Assembly (NCBI GenBank): GCA_964410215.1
Contig: CAYPHA010000038.1
Location: 1 to 43,845 of the forward strand
DNA: 43,845 bases
Direction of reading: 5' to 3'
DNA from: CAYPHA01 sp964410215
GTDB taxonomy: Bacteria; Calditrichota; Calditrichia; Calditrichales; CAYPHA01
A program made the position numbers and the translations under genes. Position 1 is the first letter of the stretch; every line of letters starts with the position of its first letter. The notes under the pieces were generated by a model. The model was not told the origin of the DNA, did no database searches, and saw only the letters and a list, made by a program, of their open reading frames with translations. Shown piece by piece: positions 7,609 to 15,823 of this stretch.

Positions 7609-9339
7609 TCAGCGGTTTTCCCTTTCGCGCCATTTTTCGATGGTGGATAACTGGGAAGCTTTTCCATAAAGATCAATGGAACTTTCATCGAATTGTGTAC
7701 TGAAATATGCCAGTGACGGCAGCGAAAATAACCAGGATCCGAGGGCCATTTCCCGTTCAAGCTGATCGATGCGGATGGCATATTCCTGGCGGTCTCCGAT
7801 TTCACGTGTGGACATAAAATTATATATGTAACGAAGTAATGTGTTGATATTGTTATTTTCCATCGCGTCAGCGGACATATCGAGACGGAAAAAATTCCTG
7901 GAGGCCTGAAGTGTATTCGGGTTAACCATACGGCTGTCCCTGCCGTCTGAATCTGTTAACAGATGAATTTTGTGAATGGAAAGGTCCGGTTCCCGCAGGA
8001 AGATGTCATACAGATCGAATAACAGGCTCGAGCGGTATCCGGTTATGGCTACGAGTACGGCATCATAATTACCTTTGCTCAGTTCCTCGTTTTTTACGGC
8101 AGAGGCTTTGATGCGCCCACTGAAAAGGGAGGGGTCATTCAGAATTTCAATAAGTTCGCTGTATTCTTCCCTGTACCCATAGTTCAGGCAGGCCTGAATG
8201 TGGACGGTGTCCGGCAGAACGGCAAGGTCCGCCGTTCCCGCGGATGTTTCCGGAATGACGATATCCTCTTCAACATAATAACTGGAAGAGGGGAAAAGAC
8301 TGTTGTTGAGATAGTCATCATAGTTATCGCGGTTACCTTTGTAATCAGCGATATGCCGGGCCTGTTCAGTATTGACCTTATAAAACCGTTCCATGATTTT
8401 CCTGTTGTCGATCAGTTTTCGCAATTCACGGCGCTGTTCAACGGTGAGGCGCTGTGTATTAAAGAGCAGCGCGAAGAAGGTGTTGCTGATATTCGATTTA
8501 TAGAAGAAATCATCCTCATCGTCCAGAATGGGAGACAGGCTGCCGAAGGGTGTGCTGAGAAGGACATTGAATTTGCCGTTATTCATCTCCGTCGTGAAGG
8601 TACTGTTGTCGATATAAGGTTTCAGAGCGATATTACTGATATTGGCTTCGCCTGATGGATTTTTATAATAGCGGATATTCTGGTCTGTATTCTTTACGGT
8701 AATGTAAGGGCCCGTTCCGGTTGTGTATTCGGGAGCGGTAAGTTCCGATCCTGCCGGCAAAATCTTGAACGAAAACACTTCTTTTATTTCATCAACTTTC
8801 CAGTCCCGGTCATCGCTGAACTTGAAACGGATTTCATTGTTCTCGTCGGGACCTGAAAATTCGAATCGATCCAGGGCCTGTGAAACCAGGATGTAATCGG
8901 GCGACAGGCTTCCAAGCCTGCGGATGCGGTTAAGGGTGAAGTTCAGATCCTGAGCGGAGAAAAGGGCGTTTTCCGTTTCACTGACCGCGATTTTCTCATC
9001 GTCTTCCAGAGTAACGAGGTAACTATCGTGCCATTTTTCCCCTGTTTTTAAACGGAGAGTGACGACGTTATATTCGTTGATTTCAACAAATTCAGCCAGT
9101 CCGTCTTCATAGACCACACCGCTCGGATTGGCGGAGACGTTGAAAAGTCCGTCGAAAAGCACCTCGTCCAGTTTATCGGAAAGCGGCACCGAGCTCGGTA
9201 AATGCGGATCGACCTGTGGTTTCTGATGGGCGATATAAGGGAATATAATGTTTTCCGAAAGATCTTCGCCCGGCCAAAGGAAATAGCCCAGGATGGCCAG
9301 GACGACAACGACGGATCCTATAATGACTGCTTTTTTCAT
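7609..9339 (-). CDS. Membrane-anchored solute-binding-like protein (SBP_bac_5 family)
   Basis: 576 residues. The N-terminus (MKKAVIIGSVVVVLAILGYF) is a membrane anchor with no lipobox and no obvious cleavage site. The body follows the peptide-binding family 5 pattern: SDKLDEVLFDGL near residue 55, a W-H-D segment (GEKWHDSYLVT), then FSAQDLNFTLNRIR, and the typical TGTGPYITVKN near residue 210. Family 5 proteins bind peptides, nickel or sugars for Opp/Dpp importers. GAAAGGA precedes the ATG. It is the second gene of the operon, 38 bp behind the lipoprotein gene. Anchoring by an uncleaved segment in a diderm is unusual, since most such proteins are free in the periplasm. The ligand cannot be told. 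Confidence 0.75.
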   Translation of the reverse strand: MKKAVIIGSVVVVLAILGYFLWPGEDLSENIIFPYIAHQKPQVDPHLPSSVPLSDKLDEVLFDGLFNVSANPSGVVYEDGLAEFVEINEYNVVTLRLKTGEKWHDSYLVTLEDDEKIAVSETENALFSAQDLNFTLNRIRRLGSLSPDYILVSQALDRFEFSGPDENNEIRFKFSDDRDWKVDEIKEVFSFKILPAGSELTAPEYTTGTGPYITVKNTDQNIRYYKNPSGEANISNIALKPYIDNSTFTTEMNNGKFNVLLSTPFGSLSPILDDEDDFFYKSNISNTFFALLFNTQRLTVEQRRELRKLIDNRKIMERFYKVNTEQARHIADYKGNRDNYDDYLNNSLFPSSSYYVEEDIVIPETSAGTADLAVLPDTVHIQACLNYGYREEYSELIEILNDPSLFSGRIKASAVKNEELSKGNYDAVLVAITGYRSSLLFDLYDIFLREPDLSIHKIHLLTDSDGRDSRMVNPNTLQASRNFFRLDMSADAMENNNINTLLRYIYNFMSTREIGDRQEYAIRIDQLEREMALGSWLFSLPSLAYFSTQFDESSIDLYGKASQLSTIEKWRERENR

Positions 9340-9377
9340 TTCTGCATCCTTTCTTCTGATTTCAGGGGATACCGGAC

Positions 9378-11741
9378 TTAGTTTTTACGAATGATGGGTT
9401 TTTGAGCCATGACGCTGACCTCAAATACCTTGAACGCCGGATGCTTGAATATGACTTCGAGTACATTCTCCCCGCCCTTGTCAACACTGAGCGGGGTAAT
9501 CTGACATTCATAGTCGTTTTTGTATGTAGGCGCCGTAATGGTAAAACGTCCTTCATTTTTAAGTAGTTTACCGTTCATGGTCATTTTTTCATACCATTGT
9601 GCCCGTGCCGCGCCAACGGCGACCTCTTTGGGAATTTTGACATTCACGTCATAAATCGGGAAATCGGCATCAGATGGTATGTTCAGTTTTATTCGGAAGC
9701 GGTATTCATTGTCGCCGCTATTTGTTGCATTGACCGGCAGCACATATAATTTACGATAGTCTTTTGCTTTTGTCAGCCATTTAGCGGCAAAGGGGTCACA
9801 CTCCGCCACAAGATTTTTAATGGTTGAATTATTACCCTGGTAGTGTTTCCCGTGAGCGACAATGGCACGGGCTTTTAAAACGCCGTTATTATTGATATCC
9901 TTTGAGAAATCTCTGTAAAGCCTGTCGATTGCTTTCTCCGGGAAAGCGACTTCTTTGAGGTGTCTCAGGCGGTCTGTAAGCGCTTTTTTTCGCTGATCGA
10001 GTTGCTGACGGCTTCCGGACGTGAATGTGATATCCCAGGCCGGCTGAAAGACCGGATTATCATACAGTGCATCCACGTTACTCAGGTTCATATAATTATC
10101 TTCAACAAAGCGGTTGACGCGCTGCCTGGTAATGCGTTCGACGCGGGCAAGCAGGGTATCTTCCATGCTTTTGACGAGGCTGTTTTTCAGGGGAGTATAT
10201 TTCGATGAGTTTATAAAATTCTTATCGAGATGAAGGCTGCGTAACCCTGATTCCGCTTCCCGCCAGTTCTGAGTGGACAACGACTGACGAATTGCATTTT
10301 TCTGTGCATTCAATGACAATTCGTCAAGTCCGGCATATATTTTTGTCAGAAAACCGAGATCCGCATTGGCTTTAATGGTACGAATCGCCTGGCTGTAATC
10401 TTTTGCCGCCAGGTAACGGTTGATTTCCGGGACAACGGCATCTGCCTGGCGGTAATCATTTTTCAAACGGTTTATCATCCCGCGCGTGCTGCCGATGGCC
10501 TGGTCGAGAAGGCCGACACAGCGATAATTGGCATATTTACCGTGTCCGGAGAAACGGGCGTTTGGCAAGCCGTAGGCAATATTTGACAATTGCTGCTGGA
10601 TGCCTGAAAAATAAGTGTTTGAAGGGAATTTGCTCAGGTTCTCTACGGAAGTCCTGAGGTTTTCCACTTTTTTCCGTGTATCGGACAGTGCGTTTGCTTT
10701 TTCATTATAACTTCTTACAAATGCGGCCAATTTCTGGAAACGGTCCGGCGTATTACGGTTCATAGCGTTGTATAATGCTTCCACATCGTCGATATTCAGT
10801 GTAACCGGAGCGGCATCATTCTTATTTTCCAGAAGTTCCTCGTAATAAGACGGAATCTCCGATAAACGGGCGTCGAGTACCCGGCGTGCTTCATTGATCA
10901 CATTGTCAGGGTAATCGGCATCGGCACTGAAGAAGTCAATGAACCCGGGCAGAGCTTCCACAAAACCACGCATATCGGACTGTGTGCCCCGCTCAACCTG
11001 GAAAAGACGCAGCACATTCAGGTATTGTTTCTGGAAGCGGTTCTCGGATTCGATATCCTGTTTCAGGGACAGAAACGCGACAAAGGCTTCATCCTGCGTA
11101 TTGAGAATGTTCGGCGGAAAGATTTTTTCCATTTCCGGTAAGCCGTCCTGAAGCGCCTGTATTTCACTCTTACGTGTTTCTACTTTGCGGATTTCCTCCT
11201 GGAAATTGAAATTCGCAAAATTGAATCCACTGCCGATCCCGTTAAAAACCTCACGGCTCACTCTGTTCTGTTCCAGTTTCTGTTCAAAGGAACGGTGTTC
11301 ATTTTCAAAAGTGAAACGCCATTGACTGACATACCGGTAATCCATGACAAGATTCATATCCTGACGCACATAATCGATAACCCAGTAAAAATTTTGCACA
11401 CTATTTGATACGGGATAGACACTGAGGTTGTCTTCCGGGGCTGCTTCATCATCGATTTTTGCGATTGTACCCTTGCCGTCGTCAAACTGGCTGGTAAGAT
11501 AGCTGTTAAAAAAATCCTTCTGATTGAATTTCAGAACGAGGTAAAACTCATCATGTTGCGGTGATGGAAAAGAGATGAAATATTTCTTGTCCTTTTTCAA
11601 TTCAAAGTGCTTATCACCGTTCTTTAGTTCGATATATCCGTTTTCCAGAAAGGAAATTTCTGGTTTTGGCTTCAATTGCTTATAGGCCGCACAGCCGAAA
11701 ATAAGGAGAAGAAAGGCAAGTTGCAGATAACGTAATTTCAT
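9378..11741 (-). CDS. Large lipoprotein of unknown function, first gene of the ABC operon
   Basis: 787 residues with a lipoprotein signal (LLLIFGC, Cys 17) and AAGGGA 7 bases before the ATG. The N-terminal part (about 25-150) is beta-rich. A long central region (about 150-640) is charged and helical, with repeated heptad-like stretches such as RKVETRKSEIQALQ and RKKVENLRTSVENL, suggesting coiled coils or a helical solenoid. The C-terminal 125 residues (from about 660: LPVNATNSG, FRIKLNIPSDADF, FEVSVMAQK) look like an immunoglobulin-like beta-sandwich. I do not recognise the family. The position at the head of a transporter operon suggests an envelope component that receives or presents substrate, or a scaffold. 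Whether it sits on the inner or outer membrane is unknown; Ala follows the Cys. Confidence 0.75.
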   Translation of the reverse strand: MKLRYLQLAFLLLIFGCAAYKQLKPKPEISFLENGYIELKNGDKHFELKKDKKYFISFPSPQHDEFYLVLKFNQKDFFNSYLTSQFDDGKGTIAKIDDEAAPEDNLSVYPVSNSVQNFYWVIDYVRQDMNLVMDYRYVSQWRFTFENEHRSFEQKLEQNRVSREVFNGIGSGFNFANFNFQEEIRKVETRKSEIQALQDGLPEMEKIFPPNILNTQDEAFVAFLSLKQDIESENRFQKQYLNVLRLFQVERGTQSDMRGFVEALPGFIDFFSADADYPDNVINEARRVLDARLSEIPSYYEELLENKNDAAPVTLNIDDVEALYNAMNRNTPDRFQKLAAFVRSYNEKANALSDTRKKVENLRTSVENLSKFPSNTYFSGIQQQLSNIAYGLPNARFSGHGKYANYRCVGLLDQAIGSTRGMINRLKNDYRQADAVVPEINRYLAAKDYSQAIRTIKANADLGFLTKIYAGLDELSLNAQKNAIRQSLSTQNWREAESGLRSLHLDKNFINSSKYTPLKNSLVKSMEDTLLARVERITRQRVNRFVEDNYMNLSNVDALYDNPVFQPAWDITFTSGSRQQLDQRKKALTDRLRHLKEVAFPEKAIDRLYRDFSKDINNNGVLKARAIVAHGKHYQGNNSTIKNLVAECDPFAAKWLTKAKDYRKLYVLPVNATNSGDNEYRFRIKLNIPSDADFPIYDVNVKIPKEVAVGAARAQWYEKMTMNGKLLKNEGRFTITAPTYKNDYECQITPLSVDKGGENVLEVIFKHPAFKVFEVSVMAQKPIIRKN

Positions 11742-11764
11742 TATAATTCCCTTCTTAGAATTTT

Positions 11765-11793
11765 ATTATAAACAATAAATTTATTGGAAATAA
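11765..11793 (-). promoter_or_regulatory. Candidate promoter of the ABC operon
   Basis: On the minus strand a perfect TATAAT (11770-11765) lies 17 bp after a poor TTATTT, and transcription would begin about 15-20 bases before the lipoprotein ATG. A second option is TTGAAA (11806-11801) with TAAATT 17 bp later. The region is A+T rich, so both matches could be chance. Confidence 0.4.
11773..11786. promoter_or_regulatory. Perfect 14-bp palindrome in the ABC operon promoter
   Basis: CAATAAATTTATTG reads the same on both strands and sits directly upstream of the TATAAT box, where a repressor or activator dimer could act. A perfect 14-bp palindrome is expected a few times by chance in a window of this size, so position is the only support. 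Confidence 0.25.
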
Positions 11794-12001
11794 GGACGCG
11801 TTTCAAGTTCCCGTCTATTTTATTCATGATCTTTCACTGGTAATTGAAGAATTCATGGTGCAAAAATCCTGCCGGAATCTGCCTTCTAATCGAATAACAC
11901 CTAAAAGAGATACGCAGGAAGGCCTGTTTGAGTTTCCTGATGAGGATGCCGGACAGGATAGGTACATCAGAATGATAAGTCCGGATGGATGGCGACCACG
12001 G

Positions 12002-13243
12002 TCAGAAAAAACGCTTTTCGATATCCTGTTCATCCCAGCGTTGGATCAGATAATATTTTTCTGTTTCAAATATGCGTGTTATATTTTCCAGATATTCTTC
12101 CGCCTCCCTCGTCTCCATCGCATCGGTTTTATTGACATAGGAGAGCACTCGTGAATGGTAGAAAGGTACAAGGGCTGTTATCAGATCATTACGATCCATT
12201 TCGTTATTTCTGTAAGCGATGGCGAAATTAAACAATATTCGCGCCCACAGGGAGCTGGGGTAGTAGAATCGGCCAATTTCCTTGATTTTACGGTATTTAC
12301 TTATCTCGGCAAATTCCGGTAATGGTATGATAGCCTTCCAGATGTCGAGATACTTTTCAAAACCGCTGTTAAAACTCTCGTAAAGTGATTTGGTACTGAT
12401 ATCTACGGCGGGTGGTTTTTCATCCACCCCAAGGCCGAATCCGTAAATGCTGCTCGGTTTACTTTCGTTAATATCTTTCCAGAGGTACTCAAAATCGATC
12501 ATCAGGTCGAATAAGGTTGATATCACCTGGGCAAACATCGGACCTAAATCGGAGGCAGGGTCTTTTGGTTTGTGTATCTTCGGCGTACCCAGAAAAGCCT
12601 GGCAAACATTAAAATGGCGGGCAATGGCAATCGTCGTCATCCAGATGTCGATTCCGAAGTGGGCTATTTTATCATTCCATAATTTTTCAGAGAGGAAAGC
12701 ACGTGCAAGTTTGCCGGAGAAACCAAAATCACCACCGATGGGCTGGCGGACCCGCAGCGCAAAAAGGGACCGTAGCAGAGGATAAGCGATATGGTTGGTT
12801 ATGGTGCCGTCATATTTATGTCGGACATAGATTGGGGATACAAAATCAAACCGGCCCAGGAGCGGTTCGCCCAGATAGCGGATCCAGGAAGGTGTGATAC
12901 TTTTCAGGTCGGCATCCACGACGATGACGGCTTTTGCGTTCAATTCAACCGCTGCTTTAAACAGATTTCTGAAATTATTTCCCTTACCCTTGATGCCGGA
13001 CGGCGTGGAAATATATATCTTTGGAATTTTTGTGGGCGTTCGTAAAAAGGTTTCTTTCGTGTTATCAGGAGAATGATTATCGACATTGATGATGACGGAT
13101 TTGTACTGGGGGAAGAACTGTTCCAGACCGCGGCTGGTGACATCTGTTGGGAATGATATATTATCAGCTTCTTTATAAGAGGGTATACCTACGATTATTT
13201 CGGCAGACCGAATATTCTGCGGGTTTTCGATAATGGCACTCAT
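12002..13243 (-). CDS. GT2-fold glycosyltransferase, glucosyl-3-phosphoglycerate synthase-like (GT81-like)
   Basis: 413 residues from the ATG at 13243, preceded by GAGGG at the right distance. An in-frame TTG 12 bases upstream overlaps that ribosome site and is rejected. The GT-A fold shows in IVGIPSYKEADNI (about 16-28), the IINVDN strand, and the DxD-type metal site VVDADL (about 108-113). RQPIGGDFGFS, FGIDIWMTTIAI and a later DLGPMFAQV segment resemble GpgS/GT81 enzymes, which move glucose from a nucleotide sugar to 3-phosphoglycerate for glucosylglycerate, a compatible solute. Mannosyl or other acceptors are possible. It is divergent from the MATE gene. No phosphatase partner (GpgP) is nearby. 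Confidence 0.7.
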   Translation of the reverse strand: MSAIIENPQNIRSAEIIVGIPSYKEADNISFPTDVTSRGLEQFFPQYKSVIINVDNHSPDNTKETFLRTPTKIPKIYISTPSGIKGKGNNFRNLFKAAVELNAKAVIVVDADLKSITPSWIRYLGEPLLGRFDFVSPIYVRHKYDGTITNHIAYPLLRSLFALRVRQPIGGDFGFSGKLARAFLSEKLWNDKIAHFGIDIWMTTIAIARHFNVCQAFLGTPKIHKPKDPASDLGPMFAQVISTLFDLMIDFEYLWKDINESKPSSIYGFGLGVDEKPPAVDISTKSLYESFNSGFEKYLDIWKAIIPLPEFAEISKYRKIKEIGRFYYPSSLWARILFNFAIAYRNNEMDRNDLITALVPFYHSRVLSYVNKTDAMETREAEEYLENITRIFETEKYYLIQRWDEQDIEKRFF

Positions 13244-13373
13244 GCTAACCCTCAAAAATTTGTCAGACTATACACAAATTTAAAAAATTCAATTGCATTT
13301 TGCACTTAAATATTTGATTTTTGCACATCCTTATCGGAATGAAACGAACCAGACGGAAAACGGTATAGAGAGA

Positions 13374-14732
13374 ATGCAATCACAATTTTCGCTTGTTGGC
13401 AGGAATATACATTTCACGATTTTCCAATTATCCATTCCGGGGATGATATCGTCGGTTTTACAAACCCTGTACCAGTTGATCGATGCCTACTGGGTCGGGA
13501 AGCTTGGGGCGGAGGCACTGGCGGCCATCGGCGGTTCTGCTTTCATCCTGTGGGCGGTTCTGTCTCTGGCAGCGCTGAGTGTTAACGGTATTATGACGCT
13601 GGTGTCACAAAATATCGGGGGTGGAAGACCGGAACGGGGGCGTTTTGCCGCTGGACAGGGGATGCTTATCAATACGGCAAGTGCCGTCCTCATTGCGCTG
13701 ATCATTTATATTTCACAGGATGGCTGGTACCATATCATGGGTTTTTCACCGGAGGTCAGTGTGCATGCCAGGGGGTATATGAACATGATTCTTGCCGGGC
13801 TGATTTTCTCATTCTGGTTCCTTGGTCTGGAAGGCATTTTCCGCGGATTGGGGGATACGCGGACGCCGATGTATATCATGGCAATGGCTCTGACAATCAA
13901 TGCTGTTCTGGATCCGGTTTTCATTTTCGGATGGTTTGGAATGCCGGCAATGGGCGTGGCCGGTGCCGGGTTGGCAACGGTTATCGCCCATACATTCGCT
14001 GCTGTTTTTGCGGCCCTGCTCCTGTTTCGTAAAGACTATGTTCCGACTGTCCGCAATAATAAGGCCTTTAAGGCGGATCTTTCCATAATAATCCGCATTC
14101 TGCATATCGGCAGTCCGATTGCTTTCGGCGGATTCTTTTTCAGCATCATTTATGTATTTTTAACAAATATTATCGCTCAGTTCGGAACAGAAGCCATTGC
14201 CGCTGTTGGCGTTTGTCACCGTGTCGAAGGTATCGCCTGGTTCGCCTGTGTCGGATATTCCATCGCCGCATCCACCCTGGTAGGACAGTATGTTGGTGCC
14301 CGCATGCTTCCGGAAGCGAAAAAAGCCACCTGGTGGGTCAGTCTGTATGGCGTCGTGACATTGTTTATGGTATCCGTCGTTTTTTATTTCTGGCCGGAAA
14401 TGTTAATGAAGGTGTTCACCAGTAACGAGGCGGTTCAGAAAATCGGTGTGGAATACCTGCGGATTATTGCCATCTTTGAAATATTCCTGGCCCTGGAGAT
14501 AATTATGGAAGGCGCATTCAGCGGTGCCGGCTATACCCTTCCGGTTATGCTGGCCACTGTGATCATAACGGCTGCACGCATACCGGTGGCCTGGCTGCTT
14601 GCCATTAATATGAATATGGGTACAAAGGGTATCTGGATTGCGATTGCACTCACCACCTTTCTTAAAGGTGTCATCAATTCAATCCTTTTTGCATCGGGAT
14701 TGTGGAAAAGAAAGGTAACGGAAATAATATAA
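13374..14732 (+). CDS. MATE-family multidrug/solute efflux transporter
   Basis: About 452 residues from the ATG at 13374 (MQSQFSLVG). The frame is open to a TTG 81 bases upstream, but that extension is hydrophilic and has no family character. Twelve hydrophobic segments are present. Family features include LSIPGMISSVLQTLYQLIDA near the N-terminus, WVGKLGAEALAAIG, QNIGGGRPERG, and in the second half AIAAVGVCHRVEGIAW and QYVGARMLPEA. MATE proteins export cationic drugs or metabolites using Na+ or H+ gradients. It stands alone on the plus strand between a divergent glycosyltransferase and a convergent barrel gene. The substrate is not predictable. Confidence 0.9.
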   Translation: MQSQFSLVGRNIHFTIFQLSIPGMISSVLQTLYQLIDAYWVGKLGAEALAAIGGSAFILWAVLSLAALSVNGIMTLVSQNIGGGRPERGRFAAGQGMLINTASAVLIALIIYISQDGWYHIMGFSPEVSVHARGYMNMILAGLIFSFWFLGLEGIFRGLGDTRTPMYIMAMALTINAVLDPVFIFGWFGMPAMGVAGAGLATVIAHTFAAVFAALLLFRKDYVPTVRNNKAFKADLSIIIRILHIGSPIAFGGFFFSIIYVFLTNIIAQFGTEAIAAVGVCHRVEGIAWFACVGYSIAASTLVGQYVGARMLPEAKKATWWVSLYGVVTLFMVSVVFYFWPEMLMKVFTSNEAVQKIGVEYLRIIAIFEIFLALEIIMEGAFSGAGYTLPVMLATVIITAARIPVAWLLAINMNMGTKGIWIAIALTTFLKGVINSILFASGLWKRKVTEII

Positions 14733-14764
14733 AAAATCCTCTCCCCGGAATTACCGGGAAGAGG
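14728..14764 (-). terminator. Rho-independent terminator of the barrel gene
   Basis: An 11-bp stem with one mismatch (CCTCTTCCCGG paired with CCGGGGAGAGG, loop TAATT) lies 20 bp past the barrel gene stop. On the minus strand it is followed by ATTTTTTAT. It also sits just after the MATE stop, but lacks a T-run in that direction. Confidence 0.75.
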
Positions 14765-14785
14765 AATGTTAATAGTAAGTGCTTC

Positions 14786-15529
14786 TTAGAGACTGAAAAG
14801 ATAACTTACCAACAGTGCTAAATCCGGTGCGCCATCATCGAGGCCGACGCCCAGTGCACCGCGCACGCGACCACCCTGATTCAGGAGATAATCCGTACCT
14901 GCAGTCAGCATTGAGAAATCACCTTCTGACTGAAACATCAGCTCGCCTACGAAATTCAAACGCGTATCATAGGTGTATATAATACCGGGAGCCAGTCGCA
15001 GTGATGTCTCACGGTCGTCATTCCAGCCTTCGATAAAATCGAGTCCAAGTGTTCCGGTCAGCGTCAGCTGATTATCGAGGGGATGACGTATGGCTCCAAA
15101 AGCACCGAAATTGAAATGACTCTGGCCTACATCTTCACTACCGATGGGCAGAGTTATAAAACCGCCTGCAGAAAAAGAAGTATTCCCCTGGAACACATTG
15201 TCGACGCGGTACTTACCGGATACCCACAAATCGGTTAATCCGGATTCGCCGTCACCAAATTCAGGATTCCAATTAAGAAAATGCAGGCCGGCATTGATGT
15301 CCACATTTGGTTGAATAGGGATACCTGCTTTTGCACCAAGGCGAAAGGTGCTTACGTAATCAAAATCAGAAAAGTCTAAACCGGCATCTACAAAGGGTTG
15401 CTGAGTGATCGGAGCATCTCTGTGAAACGATTGAAACAGGCGGACCTGATCCGTATTGACACCCTGTGCCATCAGGGCGGAGCCGGAAAAGAGCACAGCT
15501 AACAGTAAGACAGCAAACAATCTGAACAT
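14786..15529 (-). CDS. Small outer-membrane beta-barrel protein, unknown family
   Basis: 247 residues with a signal peptide (MFRLFAVLLLAVLFSGSALMA/Q). The mature part is made of alternating amphipathic strands separated by short turns: DYVSTFRLGAKAGIPI, VDINAGLHFLNW, LTDLWVSGKYRV, TSFSAGGFITLPIGS, FNFGAFGAIRH, LTLTGTLGLDF and so on. It ends in YLFSL, close to the aromatic terminal signal recognised by the BAM machinery. GGGAGG lies 5 bases before the ATG. The pattern is that of transporter/porin-like barrels of about ten strands, such as the MetA-pathway or OmpW-like groups, but I cannot name a family. It is a single-gene unit closed by the terminator just downstream. Confidence 0.7.
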   Translation of the reverse strand: MFRLFAVLLLAVLFSGSALMAQGVNTDQVRLFQSFHRDAPITQQPFVDAGLDFSDFDYVSTFRLGAKAGIPIQPNVDINAGLHFLNWNPEFGDGESGLTDLWVSGKYRVDNVFQGNTSFSAGGFITLPIGSEDVGQSHFNFGAFGAIRHPLDNQLTLTGTLGLDFIEGWNDDRETSLRLAPGIIYTYDTRLNFVGELMFQSEGDFSMLTAGTDYLLNQGGRVRGALGVGLDDGAPDLALLVSYLFSL

Positions 15530-15655
15530 ATAACCTCCCGTAAATAAAAATATAAAGTGAATTTCTGATAACGAGTGGAAAGATATGTCAAATTACACAA
15601 AAAATAAAGTGATAATACGCACAGTTGGGATATTAATGGCGTTTTTTTTACATTT

Positions 15656-15696
15656 TCCCGCTGCCGGGAGGAGCGGAACGGCACATCCAGCCGTTC
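15656..15696. other. Two adjacent small hairpins between divergent genes
   Basis: TCCCG-CTGC-CGGGA (15656-15669) and GAACGGC-ACATCCA-GCCGTTC (15676-15696) follow each other in the 294-bp gap between the barrel gene and the parvulin gene. Neither has a T-run, so they are not terminators. They could lie in the leader of the plus-strand operon or bind a regulator. Confidence 0.3.
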
Positions 15697-15823
15697 ATTC
15701 CTGATCTGTGATAACGTTGTACAGAGGTATTTTGGCAGAGAGTATTGTGTCGGATAGGTTTTATCCTTAGTATTCCGCTAAAGCCGTCATACATATCGTG
15801 GAAATCATATAAGCGGAAACGCC

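Noticed and set aside
11855..12154. 99-aa plus-strand frame at the end of the glycosyltransferase gene
   Set aside because: Half of it is antisense to the glycosyltransferase; no ribosome site and no recognisable domain.
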